Source of the DNA: Bradyrhizobium valentinum
GTDB lineage: Bacteria; Pseudomonadota; Alphaproteobacteria; Rhizobiales; Xanthobacteraceae
Assembly: GCF_001440405.1 (NCBI RefSeq)
Contig: NZ_LLXX01000101.1
Location: 132,453 to 196,452 of the forward strand
DNA: 64,000 nt
Reading direction: 5' to 3'
This document shows positions 34,985 through 43,299 of this stretch, piece after piece. The notes below the pieces were generated by a model. The model was not told where the DNA came from and searched no databases. It worked only from the letters and a program-made list of their open reading frames with translations. Position 1 is the stretch's first letter, and the number at the start of each line of letters is the position of its first letter. A program made the position numbers and the translations under genes.

Positions 34985-35893
34985 ATGATGAACCGTCGTG
35001 TGATTTTCGCCGCTGCAGCGGCATTGGCATTCTCGGCCTCGGCTGCCGCGGCGCAGGACTGGAAGGCAAAATATCCTGAACTGGTGTTCGCAAAGGTTCC
35101 CGATGAGAATGCCTCGGGTACAACCAACCGATGGACGCCTCTGACGGAGTATCTGTCCCGCGAGCTCGGCACCAAGGTTACGCTGCGGATCGCCAACGAT
35201 TATGCCGCTGTTATCGAAGGTCAGCGGTCAGGCAACATCCACATAGCGATGTACGGTCCGTCGGCCTACGCGCGCGCTTACATCATCGGTGCGAAGGTTG
35301 AGCCGTTCGCGATCGAAGTGAATGGCGACGGGACCAAGGGCTATTATTCGGTTCTCTATGTCAAAAGCGATTCGAGCTACAAGGACATCAAGGACCTGAA
35401 GGGCAAGAATCTCTGCCTTGTCGATCCCAATTCAACGTCAGGCAACAACGTGCCGCGCTTTGCGATGGACAAGATGGGCATCGACCCGGAAAAGTTCTTC
35501 TCCAAGGTGGTCTACTCGGGAAGCCATGAAAACGCGGTGATCGGGCTCGCACAAGGTACGTGTGATGCGGCGTTCAACTGGTGGAACGATGAGAAGGAAT
35601 CGAACCTGCTCCGGATGGAACGGAAGGGTATGGCGAAGGCCGCCGATTTCAAGATCATCATGAAGTCCGAACAGATTGTGAATTCGCCGATGGCGTATCT
35701 TGGCAGCCTGCCTGCCGACCTCAAGGCGGCGATCAAGAAGGCAGTGCTGGAAATTGCGGTGAAGGACAAAGCCGCTTTCGACAAGATTTACGAAGGCAAG
35801 CAGTTGCCTTTCGTCGAGGTTGACCACAAAGCCTATGAGGCGGTGATCGATCTGACCAAGTTTGTCGACAGCATTCGTAAGCAGAAATCCTGA
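34985..35893 (+). CDS. phnD: Phosphonate ABC transporter binding protein
   Basis: The 302-residue periplasmic protein has a signal peptide (residues 1-24, ending AAAQ). PhnD marks are the ENAS..T.RWTPL.EYLS..LG stretch, VTLRIANDYAAVIEGQRSGNIHIAMYGPSAY, LCLVDPNSTSGNNVPRF and VVYSGSHENAVIGLAQGTCDAAFNWW. It binds alkyl- or aminoalkylphosphonates. GGAG lies before a double ATG (34985/34988). A perfect inverted repeat follows 23 bases after its stop. Confidence 0.94.
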   Translation: MMNRRVIFAAAAALAFSASAAAAQDWKAKYPELVFAKVPDENASGTTNRWTPLTEYLSRELGTKVTLRIANDYAAVIEGQRSGNIHIAMYGPSAYARAYIIGAKVEPFAIEVNGDGTKGYYSVLYVKSDSSYKDIKDLKGKNLCLVDPNSTSGNNVPRFAMDKMGIDPEKFFSKVVYSGSHENAVIGLAQGTCDAAFNWWNDEKESNLLRMERKGMAKAADFKIIMKSEQIVNSPMAYLGSLPADLKAAIKKAVLEIAVKDKAAFDKIYEGKQLPFVEVDHKAYEAVIDLTKFVDSIRKQKS

Positions 35894-35916
35894 ACGGAAC
35901 GACGGGTCCGGATGGA

Positions 35917-35942
35917 ATGGGCAGATCGCGAGATCTGCCCAT
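35917..35942 (+). repeat. Perfect inverted repeat between phnD and phnE1
   Basis: Eleven-base perfect arms ATGGGCAGATC / GATCTGCCCAT enclose GCGA. It is placed as an intercistronic hairpin that would favour phnD mRNA over the permease genes. An apparent ATG start inside the stem should not be used for phnE1. Confidence 0.7.
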
Positions 35943-35961
35943 TCTCTCTCCTGAACATCCC

Positions 35962-36849
35962 ATGCGAACAGCAGTCCCCGAATTCCCGGAAGCCAGGCTG
36001 CGAGAGCTTGCCGATCGCTATGCGGCTGCGGTTGCCGCGAAGCGGCGGCGCGTATGGCTGGGTTTGGCGGTCCTGATCGCCGCCACGATCGCCGCCGGCT
36101 GGATGGGCGATGTCAATCTTTGGAAGTTCGCCGAGAATTTCTGGCGCTTGCCGGCCTATTTTGCCAGCATCGCCCCCAAGTTTTCGTTCTCGACGGCGTG
36201 GGTTGATCTCTCGGAATGGTTTTGGGGACTGCCCCGCTGGACGCAGCTTCTCGGAGATACGTTGCTGATTGCGTATATGGGAACCCTCACGGGAGCGATA
36301 TGCGGCTTCGTTCTCTGCTTCCTTGCATCGGCCAATCTCGTAAGGTCGCGTACCACCGTTTTTGTCACACGGCGCGTTCTCGAATTTTGCAGGACCGTGC
36401 CGGAGATCGTCTTTGCCCTGATCTTTGTGTTGGCATTTGGTCTTGGGGCACTGCCGGGCGTTCTCGCCATCGCAATCCATACCACCGGTGCGCTGGGCAA
36501 GCAGTTCGCCGAAGTTGTCGAGAATATCGATAACAAACCGATCGAGGGGGTGGCGGCGAGCGGAGGGAATTGGCTTCAGATTGTCCGGTTTGGCGCGGTG
36601 CCTCAGGTTCTTTCGAACTTCGTAAGCTATGCCCTGCTGAGATTCGAGATCAACGTGCGCGGCGCAGCGGTGATGGGCTTTGTCGGCGCCGGCGGGATCG
36701 GGCAGGAGTTGATCGAGGCCGTCCGCAAATTCTACTACACGGACGTCAGCGCCATCCTTTTGCTCATTGTCGTCACCGTCATGTTGATCGACTTTACCAC
36801 GGAGCGGGTGCGCCACCGGCTCCTCGGGCTGGAGGGCTCCGCGAGATGA
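35962..36849 (+). CDS. phnE: Phosphonate ABC transporter permease PhnE (first)
   Basis: The 295-residue permease has about six helices and the inner-membrane signature EVVENIDNKPIEGVAASGGNWLQIVRFGAVPQVLSNFVSY (about residues 188-227), followed by FEINVRGAAVMGFVGAGGIGQEL. The EFCRTVPEIVFALIFVLAFGLG stretch is typical of PhnE. The ATG at 35962 was chosen because earlier codons lie in the hairpin. Its stop overlaps the second permease (ATGA), with which it forms the channel. Confidence 0.93.
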   Translation: MRTAVPEFPEARLRELADRYAAAVAAKRRRVWLGLAVLIAATIAAGWMGDVNLWKFAENFWRLPAYFASIAPKFSFSTAWVDLSEWFWGLPRWTQLLGDTLLIAYMGTLTGAICGFVLCFLASANLVRSRTTVFVTRRVLEFCRTVPEIVFALIFVLAFGLGALPGVLAIAIHTTGALGKQFAEVVENIDNKPIEGVAASGGNWLQIVRFGAVPQVLSNFVSYALLRFEINVRGAAVMGFVGAGGIGQELIEAVRKFYYTDVSAILLLIVVTVMLIDFTTERVRHRLLGLEGSAR

Positions 36850-37700
36850 ATTCCTTCGGTTTGGAAAACCAGGTCAGCATCGTTGCGCGTCATCCGGATA
36901 TTTTCCGCCCGGACTGGTGGCACCGGGGAAAAATCGCAATAGGCGTTGGCGGAGCGGTTGCGCTTTTTCTGTTCGGGATCGTCCAGCTCGACATTCCCTT
37001 TCACCGGCTCTCTGATGGAATGGTCAGGCTGGGTGGATTCGTTCAGCTGATGTTGCCGCCCCATCCTGGTTCTTGGGCGGAAGTATTGAAATATCTGCAT
37101 GCGCTTGGAGAGACGGTTTCGATCGCATTTCTTGGCACGCTGGGCGGGGCCCTGCTCGCGTTGCCCATATCCCTGCTGGCGGCGCGCAATGTGGTTGCAA
37201 ACCGGATCATCCACCTTTTGACGCGCCGCAGTCTCGATACCATCCGTGGTGTCGATACCCTGATCTGGGCCCTCATCTGGGTTGGTATCGTGGGACTTGG
37301 CCCGTTTGCAGGTATCCTTGCGGTCATCTGCAGCGATTTTGGGACTTTTGGAAAGTTATTCTCGGAAGCGATCGAGGCTGCTGACAAGAACCCCGCTGAG
37401 GGAGTCCGGTCATCAGGGGGCAACCATCTCCATAGCGTCCGGTTCGGGTTGTTGCCACAGGTCTTTCCGATCTTGTTGAGCCAGGTGCTCTACTATTTTG
37501 AATCCAATACGCGGTCGGCGACGATTATCGGAATTGTCGGAGCAGGTGGGATTGGACTTCAGCTTGCCGAACAAATCCGGGTGCTGGAATGGCAAAAGGT
37601 TTCGTTTTTGATTTTGCTTATCCTGATGACGGTATCGGCAATTGACTGGATCTCGAGCAAACTGCGTTTCGCGATCATCGGGCAGCGGCCAATCGCGTGA
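36846..37700 (+). CDS. phnE: Phosphonate ABC transporter permease PhnE (second)
   Basis: The second PhnE-family permease has 284 residues. A 50-residue cytoplasmic N-terminus is followed by five to six helices. Family marks are LDTIRGVDTLIWALIWVGIVGLGPFAGILA (about 134-163), EAADKNPAEGVRSSGGNHLHSVRFGLLPQV, and FESNTRSATIIGIVGAGGIGLQL. The pair of PhnE permeases is normal for rhizobial phnCDE1E2 operons. A dispersed repeat follows its stop. Confidence 0.93.
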   Translation: MNSFGLENQVSIVARHPDIFRPDWWHRGKIAIGVGGAVALFLFGIVQLDIPFHRLSDGMVRLGGFVQLMLPPHPGSWAEVLKYLHALGETVSIAFLGTLGGALLALPISLLAARNVVANRIIHLLTRRSLDTIRGVDTLIWALIWVGIVGLGPFAGILAVICSDFGTFGKLFSEAIEAADKNPAEGVRSSGGNHLHSVRFGLLPQVFPILLSQVLYYFESNTRSATIIGIVGAGGIGLQLAEQIRVLEWQKVSFLILLILMTVSAIDWISSKLRFAIIGQRPIA

Positions 37701-37722
37701 CCAATCCGTAGCGATTACTGGA

Positions 37723-37820
37723 CCCTCATGGCGAGGAGGCGCGAGGCGCCGTCTCGAACCATGTGGCCCCGCTGGTGCCATCCATCCTTCGAGCGCGAAG
37801 ACGCGCTCCTCAGGATGAGG
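37723..37820. repeat. Dispersed palindromic repeat, copy 2
   Basis: Same unit as at 26085 but inverted, here beginning CCTCATGGCGAGG and ending CCTCAGGATGAGG, with TCTCGAACCATG and CATCCTTCGAG inside. It lies between the convergent phnE2 and phnF genes. Confidence 0.75.
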
Positions 37821-37830
37821 TCTAGCAGAT

Positions 37831-37856
37831 GGTGGGCACGCTTCGCTTTGCCCACC
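37831..37856. repeat. Small inverted repeat GGTGGGC / GCCCACC
   Basis: Seven-base arms with a 12-base loop lie directly behind repeat copy 2 and 20 bases before the end of phnF. The same kind of GGTGGGCA...TGCCCACC unit is familiar as a short dispersed repeat in Bradyrhizobium; it may serve as a bidirectional terminator here. Confidence 0.5.
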
Positions 37857-37875
37857 CGACGAGCTCGTGGCTAGG

Positions 37876-38604
37876 CTAGCCGCTCTCGACCACGAATTCG
37901 ACCCGTTCAGCGGCAAACCGCGCGCGCTTGGTGACGAGCGGCTGGCCGTCGATATCGACGTCGGTGCTGTCGACCACGAGGATCGGGCGTCCGAGCGCGA
38001 GGTCCAGCCGCGCGGCGTCGGTAGCCTCCACGATACCGGCCGTGATCCGGGTCGAGGTCCGGCGATAGTCGCGAATGCCGTAATGCGCCAGCAGCTTGGT
38101 CATCGAGCGCACATTGGCGAAGATCCGTCCGGCGTCGGGGAAGCGCTCGGCCGAAAGCCAGGTGGTGCTGACGCAGATCGGCGTGCGGTCGGCAAGCCGT
38201 ACGGACTCGATCCGGATCAAAGGTGCGCCGGTTTTCAATCCAAGCTCGCGCGCCAGCTCGCGTGTCGCAACGTCATCAGTCGCCTCAATCAACTGGCCGC
38301 GCGGCTCCCGGCCGCCGGCGCCGACGATCTCGGAAAACCGCGTCCGTGAGCGCAAGGGGTAGGCGATGCGCCGGGCCTCGACATAGGTGCCGCTGCCGCG
38401 CTCGGCGCGCACCAGACCGCGTTCGGCGAGCGTGGCGAGCGCCCGGCGCACCGTGTGGCGGTTGACCCGATAGGTCTCGGCGATCTCGATCTCGCCCGGC
38501 AGCTTTTCGCCGGCGGCAAAGCGGCCGTCGGCAATGCCGCGCTCGATGCCGTCGGCGACCTGGCGCCACAAGGCGACGCCGGAAGGCGCGTCCTGGACGC
38601 TCAT
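37876..38604 (-). CDS. phnF: Phosphonate operon repressor PhnF (GntR/HutC family)
   Basis: The 242-residue regulator has a winged-helix domain at residues 10-75 (LWRQVADGIERGIADG, LPGEIEIAETYRVNRHTVRRALATLAERGLV, GSGTYV) and a UTRA ligand domain. The latter includes LRSRTRFSEIV, IRIESVRLAD, and SMTKLLAHYGIRDYRRTSTRI, the PhnF-type core. It diverges from phnG and probably represses the C-P lyase operon and itself through the perfect inverted repeat at 38669. The inducer may be a phosphonate or phosphate-related metabolite. Confidence 0.93.
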   Translation of the reverse strand: MSVQDAPSGVALWRQVADGIERGIADGRFAAGEKLPGEIEIAETYRVNRHTVRRALATLAERGLVRAERGSGTYVEARRIAYPLRSRTRFSEIVGAGGREPRGQLIEATDDVATRELARELGLKTGAPLIRIESVRLADRTPICVSTTWLSAERFPDAGRIFANVRSMTKLLAHYGIRDYRRTSTRITAGIVEATDAARLDLALGRPILVVDSTDVDIDGQPLVTKRARFAAERVEFVVESG

Positions 38605-38637
38605 GGAACAAAATGGGGCATCGGAAAAATCACCTCA

Positions 38638-38655
38638 TTGTCACTAAACAGTCAT
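38638..38655 (+). promoter_or_regulatory. Pho-box-like site upstream of phnG
   Basis: TTGTCACTAAACAGTCAT fits the 18-base PhoB box CTKTCATAWAWCTGTCAY at about 14 positions by eye. It lies between phnF and the phnG start. A TTATCA sequence at 38665-38670 could serve as the -10 element at the usual distance. Confidence 0.65.
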
Positions 38656-38668
38656 GGCGCTTCGTTAT

Positions 38669-38696
38669 CAAGTTGTCTAGTATCATAGACAACTTG
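38669..38696. promoter_or_regulatory. Perfect inverted repeat, likely PhnF operator
   Basis: Eleven-base perfect arms CAAGTTGTCTA / TAGACAACTTG flank GTATCA, 20 bases before the phnG start and just downstream of the Pho-box-like site. HutC-type GntR regulators bind such symmetric sites (PhnF of Mycobacterium recognises a TAGACCA-like palindrome). Overlap with the expected transcription start would let PhnF block it. Confidence 0.7.
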
Positions 38697-38716
38697 ATTC
38701 CGGCAAGGTCGATGTG

Positions 38717-39190
38717 ATGGCGGGTAACGAAAGTCTGGCGGGCGAAAACGGCGGGCAGGCGCGGCGCAAGGCGGTGATGGCGGTGCTGGCCCATTCCGCA
38801 ACGACGGATATCGCGGGACGTCTCGGGATGATCGCACTACCGGTGCACGAAGACCTGCGCGAGCCCGAGAATGGACTCGTCATGGTGCGCGGCCGCGTCG
38901 GCGGCGACGGCGCGCCGTTCAATCTCGGCGAGGCGACGGTATCGCGCGCCGCGGTGCGGCTGTCGACCGGTGAGGTCGGCTTCGGCTACACGCTGGGCCG
39001 CGACAGCGAGAAGGCGAAGCTGATCGCGCTGTGCGATGCCATGGTGCAGTCGGACGAATTCGCCGCCGCAGTTGAGGCCGAGGTGATCGCGCCGCTGCGT
39101 GAGGCGATGATCAAGGAGCGCAGCCGCAAGGCTGCTGAGGCCGCGGCGACGCGGGTTGACTTCTACACATTGGTGCGTGGTGAGGGCTGA
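38717..39190 (+). CDS. phnG: C-P lyase complex subunit PhnG
   Basis: The 157-residue core subunit of the C-P lyase complex (PhnGHIJ) helps transfer the phosphonate to ATP ribose with displacement of adenine. Family marks are RKAVMAVLAHS (about 17-27), P..EDLREPENGLVMVRGRVGGDGAPFNLGEATVSRAAVRL and GEVGFGYTLGRDSEKAKLIALCDAM. The ATG at 38717 follows AAGG; a GTG one codon earlier is possible. It is the first gene of the operon. Confidence 0.95.
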   Translation: MAGNESLAGENGGQARRKAVMAVLAHSATTDIAGRLGMIALPVHEDLREPENGLVMVRGRVGGDGAPFNLGEATVSRAAVRLSTGEVGFGYTLGRDSEKAKLIALCDAMVQSDEFAAAVEAEVIAPLREAMIKERSRKAAEAAATRVDFYTLVRGEG

Positions 39191-39191
39191 C

Positions 39192-39797
39192 ATGACGACT
39201 GTTGCCGAATTGCCCGCGGGTTTCGCCGACAAGGTGTTGTCGGCGCAATCGACTTTCCGCTCTGTCATGGATGCGATGGCGCGACCGGGCAGTGTTCAGC
39301 GCATTGTATCCGCGGCAGGGACGCCGTCCGCAATGATGCGCGGCACGGCTGCAATCGCGTTGACCCTGTTCGACCATGATACGCCGGTCTGGCTGGATGG
39401 GGGGATGTCGGCGACGCCGGAAGTCGCCAAATGGCTCAAGTTCCACACCAGCGCGCCAGTCGTCTCGGATTCGTCGATCGCCAGTTTTGCGCTGGCGGGC
39501 GATCCCGAAAATCTCCTGTCGCTCGATCGCTTCGCGTTCGGCAGCAATGAATATCCGGACCGTTCGACGACGCTGATTCTGCAGGTCGAAAGCCTGACGG
39601 ATGGCCCCTTTGTCGAGTTGCAGGGCCCCGGCATCAACGGCACGGCGGCGCTGCGCGCTTCAATCCAGCCGCAGGATCTGTTCGAGCGGCTTGCCATCAA
39701 TGCCGCGCTGTTCCCGCGCGGCATCGATGTCGTACTGGTCCATGATGACGCCATCGTTGCAATACCGCGCACGACGCGCCTGGCGAGGGGAGGCTGA
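39192..39797 (+). CDS. phnH: C-P lyase complex subunit PhnH
   Basis: A 201-residue PLP-transferase-like fold protein without known catalytic residues, a homodimerising subunit of the PhnGHIJ core. Visible marks are FRSVMDAMARPGSVQRI (about 23-39), ALTLFDHDTPVWLDG, LPAGFADKV at the start, STTLILQVESLT and LQGPGI.G...LR.S. It begins one base after the phnG stop and ends two bases before phnI. Confidence 0.95.
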   Translation: MTTVAELPAGFADKVLSAQSTFRSVMDAMARPGSVQRIVSAAGTPSAMMRGTAAIALTLFDHDTPVWLDGGMSATPEVAKWLKFHTSAPVVSDSSIASFALAGDPENLLSLDRFAFGSNEYPDRSTTLILQVESLTDGPFVELQGPGINGTAALRASIQPQDLFERLAINAALFPRGIDVVLVHDDAIVAIPRTTRLARGG

Positions 39798-39799
39798 CC

Positions 39800-40903
39800 A
39801 TGTATGTTGCCGTCAAGGGAGGCGAGCGCGCCATCGAGAACGCCCACCGTCTGCTGGCGCATGAGCGGCGCGGCGATCGCGACATTCCAGAATTGTCGCT
39901 GGCTCAGATATCCGAGCAGCTTTCGCTCGGCGTCGACCGCGTCATGACCGAGGGCTCGCTGTACGACCGCGAACTTGCGGCGCTGGCCATCAAGCAGGCG
40001 CGCGGCGACCTGATCGAGGCCATCTTCCTGGTACGCGCCTTCCGCGCGACGCTGCCACGCTTCGGTGCGACCGAACCGGTCGATACCGGCGCGATGCAGG
40101 TGCGTCGCCGGATTTCCTCGACGTTCAAGGATATTCCGGGCGGCCAGGTCCTTGGCCCCACTTTCGATTACACCCATCGCCTGCTGGATCCGCAACTTGC
40201 TGATGGGGCAGCGCCCGATGCGCCCGCGACCGGTGAGGCGTCCACGGGCGCGACTCCGCGTGTGACCGACATTCTCGGCCGCGACGGCCTGATCGAGCCG
40301 TCGCCGCCGGCGGAGGCGGATGTTCCGGTCGGCGATTTGACGCGCGAACCGTTGAGTTTTCCGGCTGATCGTGACTTGCGCCTGCAAAACCTGGCGCGCG
40401 CCGATGAGGGCTTTCTGCTGGCGCTCGGCTATTCGTCGCAGCGCGGCTATGGCCGCAACCATCCCTTTGCTGGCGAAATCCGCTTCGGCGAGGTTGAGGT
40501 TGAGTTCATGGCCGAAGATGCCGGCTTCGCCGTTCCGCTGGGCTCGGTCGCGCTGACCGAATGCCAGATGGTCAACCAGTTCAAGGGCTCGGCGACGCAA
40601 GCGCCGTGTTTTACGCGCGGCTATGGTCTGGCGTTCGGGCAAAGCGAGCGCAAGACCATGTCGATGGCGCTGGTCGACCGCACCCTGCGCGCCCGCGAAC
40701 TCGGCGAGGAAGTGATCGCGCCGGCCCAAGACGAGGAATTCGTAATGTCGCACTCGGACAATGTGCAGGCGACCGGCTTCGTCGAACATCTCAAGCTGCC
40801 GCATTACGTCGATTTCCAATCCGAGCTCGGCCTGCTGCGTAAATTGCGGAAAGAGTTTGCCGTGGCGAATGAGGCGCCGCCAATGCAGGAGGCCGCGGAA
40901 TGA
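39800..40903 (+). CDS. phnI: C-P lyase complex subunit PhnI
   Basis: The 367-residue nucleosidase subunit, with GHL, forms alpha-D-ribose 1-methylphosphonate 5-triphosphate from phosphonate and ATP. PhnI marks are MYVAVKGGERAIENAH (1-16), LSLAQISEQLSLGVDRVM.EGSLYDRELAALAIKQARGD, RISSTFKDIPGGQVLGPTFDYTHRLLD, GYSSQRGYGRNHPFAGEIRFG and SHSDNVQATGFVEHLKLPHYVDFQSEL. The stop overlaps phnJ. Confidence 0.96.
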   Translation: MYVAVKGGERAIENAHRLLAHERRGDRDIPELSLAQISEQLSLGVDRVMTEGSLYDRELAALAIKQARGDLIEAIFLVRAFRATLPRFGATEPVDTGAMQVRRRISSTFKDIPGGQVLGPTFDYTHRLLDPQLADGAAPDAPATGEASTGATPRVTDILGRDGLIEPSPPAEADVPVGDLTREPLSFPADRDLRLQNLARADEGFLLALGYSSQRGYGRNHPFAGEIRFGEVEVEFMAEDAGFAVPLGSVALTECQMVNQFKGSATQAPCFTRGYGLAFGQSERKTMSMALVDRTLRARELGEEVIAPAQDEEFVMSHSDNVQATGFVEHLKLPHYVDFQSELGLLRKLRKEFAVANEAPPMQEAAE

Positions 40904-41784
40904 ACGCGCCGGCTTACAATTTCGCCTATCTCGACGAACAGACCAAACGGATGATCCGCCGCGCGATCCTCAAGGCGATCGCGATTCCCGGTTACCAGGT
41001 GCCGTTCGCCAGCCGTGAAATGCCGATGCCTTATGGCTGGGGAACCGGCGGCGTGCAGGTGACGGCGGCGATCCTCGGGCCCGACGATGTGCTGAAGGTG
41101 ATCGATCAAGGCTCGGACGACACCACCAATGCGATCTCGATCCGAAAATTCTTCGGCAAGACGGCCGGCGTCGCGACCACGACGTCTACGACGGATGCCA
41201 CCGTGATCCAGACCCGGCACCGGATTCCTGAAGCGCCGCTGCATGCAGGACAGGTGCTGGTCTATCAGGTGCCGATCCCCGAGCCGCTCCGGTTCCTGGA
41301 GCCGCGCGAGACCGAGACGCGGCGCATGCATGCGCTCGGCGAATACGGCCTGATGCATGTCAAGCTGTATGAGGATATTGCGCGCTTCGGCCATATCGCG
41401 ACCTCCTATGCCTATCCGGTGAAGGTGAATGCGCGCTATGTAATGGACCCGTCGCCGACGCCGAAATTCGACAATCCGAAGATGGACAATTGCCCGGCGC
41501 TGCAATTGTTCGGTGCAGGGCGCGAGAAGCGCATCTACGCGATCCCGCCGCACACCGACGTGGTATCGCTCGACTTCGAGGATCACCCGTTCACGCGCTA
41601 CCGCTTCGACGCGCCCTGCGCGCTATGCGGCGCCGGCGATTCCTACCTGGACGAGATCGTCACCGACGACAAGGGCGGGCGGATGTTCGTCTGTTCGGAC
41701 ACCGATTATTGCGAGCAGCGTCAGCAGGCCGGCCATCGCGGCAGCGAGAGCGCCGCGCCGCACAAGGAGAGGGCACATGTCTGA
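40900..41784 (+). CDS. phnJ: Radical SAM C-P lyase PhnJ
   Basis: The 294-residue enzyme cleaves the carbon-phosphorus bond and yields the alkane and ribose 1,2-cyclic phosphate 5-phosphate. Its four key cysteines are in place: Cys240 and Cys243 (CALC), Cys265 and Cys271, equivalent to the iron-sulfur ligands 241, 244, 266 and catalytic 272 of E. coli. GYQVPFASREMPMPYGWGTGG near the N-terminus is also diagnostic. It overlaps phnI by four bases and phnK by eight. Confidence 0.97.
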   Translation: MNAPAYNFAYLDEQTKRMIRRAILKAIAIPGYQVPFASREMPMPYGWGTGGVQVTAAILGPDDVLKVIDQGSDDTTNAISIRKFFGKTAGVATTTSTTDATVIQTRHRIPEAPLHAGQVLVYQVPIPEPLRFLEPRETETRRMHALGEYGLMHVKLYEDIARFGHIATSYAYPVKVNARYVMDPSPTPKFDNPKMDNCPALQLFGAGREKRIYAIPPHTDVVSLDFEDHPFTRYRFDAPCALCGAGDSYLDEIVTDDKGGRMFVCSDTDYCEQRQQAGHRGSESAAPHKERAHV

Positions 41785-42577
41785 GCCCGGCACTCTCGTG
41801 CAGGACGACCAGCCGCTTCTGGTCGCCGATCACCTCGGCAAGAACTACGGCCGGTTGACTGCCTGCCGTGACGTATCCTTTGCGCTCTACCCCGGCGAGG
41901 TGCTGGCGATCGTCGGCGAGTCCGGATCGGGAAAGTCCACGCTGCTGCAATTGTTGTCGGCGCAGCTCGCGCCGACTGGTGGGTGCGTGTCATACCGCAT
42001 GCGGGACGGCGTGTTGCGCGACCTCGCAAGCCTTGGCGAAGCCGAGCGGCGCTTTCTGTTCCGCACCGACTGGGGCTATGTGCACCAGGATCCCGCGCAG
42101 GGCCTGCGGATGGCGGTCTCGGCCGGCGCCAATGTCGGCGAGCGGCTGATGGCGGTGGGTTGGAATCACTACGGCCGCATCCGCGATACCGCCTCGTCCT
42201 GGCTGGAGCGCGTCGAGATCGATACCGCCCGCGTCGATGACGCGCCGCGGACCTATTCGGGCGGCATGCGGCAGCGGCTGCAGATTGCGCGCAATCTGGT
42301 CACCGAGCCGCGCCTGGTATTCATGGACGAGCCAACCGGCGGGCTCGACGTATCGGTGCAGGCCCGGCTGCTCGATCTGATGCGCAATCTGGTCAGCGAG
42401 CTCGGCCTTGCCGCCATCGTCGTCACCCATGATCTCGCGGTGGCGCGGCTATTGTCGCATCGCGTGATGGTGATGAAGGGCGGCCGCGTCATCGAAACCG
42501 GCCTGACCGATCAGGTACTCGACGACCCCCGCGAACCCTACACCCAATTGCTCGTCTCCTCGATCCTGCCGGTTTGA
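41777..42577 (+). CDS. phnK: C-P lyase associated ABC protein PhnK
   Basis: A 266-residue ABC ATPase with Walker A GESGSGKST (about 46-54), signature YSGGMRQRLQIARNL, Walker B LVFMDEPTGGLDVS and the H-loop VTHDLAVARLL. In E. coli, PhnK docks on the PhnGHIJ core near PhnJ and, with PhnL, drives conformational opening; it is not a transporter. The ATG at 41777 lies within the end of phnJ; the longer frame upstream is only overlap. Confidence 0.95.
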   Translation: MSEPGTLVQDDQPLLVADHLGKNYGRLTACRDVSFALYPGEVLAIVGESGSGKSTLLQLLSAQLAPTGGCVSYRMRDGVLRDLASLGEAERRFLFRTDWGYVHQDPAQGLRMAVSAGANVGERLMAVGWNHYGRIRDTASSWLERVEIDTARVDDAPRTYSGGMRQRLQIARNLVTEPRLVFMDEPTGGLDVSVQARLLDLMRNLVSELGLAAIVVTHDLAVARLLSHRVMVMKGGRVIETGLTDQVLDDPREPYTQLLVSSILPV

Positions 42578-42585
42578 GCGCGCCA

Positions 42586-43284
42586 ATGACTGCGATGATC
42601 GACATCACCAACGCCGAAAAGACCTTCACCATGCATATGCAGGGCGGCGTCGAGCTGCCGGTGGTGCGCGGCGTCTCGTTTCAGGTCGAGCCGGGGGAAT
42701 GCGTGGTGTTGTCGGGCCCTTCAGGTGCCGGCAAATCCTCGATCCTGAAAATGATCTTTGGCAATTACCGCTGCGATGGCGGCCGGATCGGGATCCGGCA
42801 CCGAGGCGCGGTGATCGATCTTGTCACGGCCGAGCCGCGGCAGGTGCTCAGTGTGCGCCGCTCGACTATCGGGTATGTCAGCCAATTCCTGCGCGCCGTG
42901 CCGCGGGTCGCTACCATCGACGTGGTGGCGGAGCCCTTGATTGCGAACGGATTCGCACGCGCGAAAGCCCGCGAGCAGGCGGGCGCACTGCTGCGCCGCC
43001 TCAACATTCCCGAGCGGCTATGGGCGCTGCCGCCGTCGACGTTCTCCGGCGGCGAGCAGCAGCGGGTCAACATTGCGCGCGGGTTCATTTCCGATCTGCC
43101 CATTTTGCTGCTGGACGAACCGACCGCCTCGCTCGATGCGGCCAATCGCGCTGTTGTCGTCGAGTTGATCGGGCAGAAGAAGCGACAGGGGGTCGCGATG
43201 GTGGCGATCGTCCATGACGACGAAATTCGCCATCTGATCGCCGACCGGATCGTAGACGTGACGTCATTTGCCGCCGCGGCTTGA
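42586..43284 (+). CDS. phnL: C-P lyase associated ABC protein PhnL
   Basis: The 232-residue ABC ATPase has Walker A GPSGAGKSS (about residues 45-53), FSGGEQQRVNIARGF, Walker B ILLLDEPTASLD and a VHDDEIR switch region. The FGNYRC..G.I.IRH motif separates PhnL from LolD-like exporters. It binds as a second ATPase dimer on the PhnGHIJK complex. ATG at 42586 is taken; a TTG overlapping the phnK stop at 42574 is an alternative that would give four more residues. Confidence 0.94.
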   Translation: MTAMIDITNAEKTFTMHMQGGVELPVVRGVSFQVEPGECVVLSGPSGAGKSSILKMIFGNYRCDGGRIGIRHRGAVIDLVTAEPRQVLSVRRSTIGYVSQFLRAVPRVATIDVVAEPLIANGFARAKAREQAGALLRRLNIPERLWALPPSTFSGGEQQRVNIARGFISDLPILLLDEPTASLDAANRAVVVELIGQKKRQGVAMVAIVHDDEIRHLIADRIVDVTSFAAAA

Positions 43285-43299
43285 AGGAAGAGATGTGAA

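Noticed and set aside
35917..35961. Upstream ATG for phnE1
   Set aside because: It lies within the stem of a perfect inverted repeat and adds residues not typical of PhnE; ATG at 35962 fits better.
39296..40819. Minus-strand frame of 507 codons opposite phnH and phnI
   Set aside because: Crosses two coupled phn genes; no recognisable motif.
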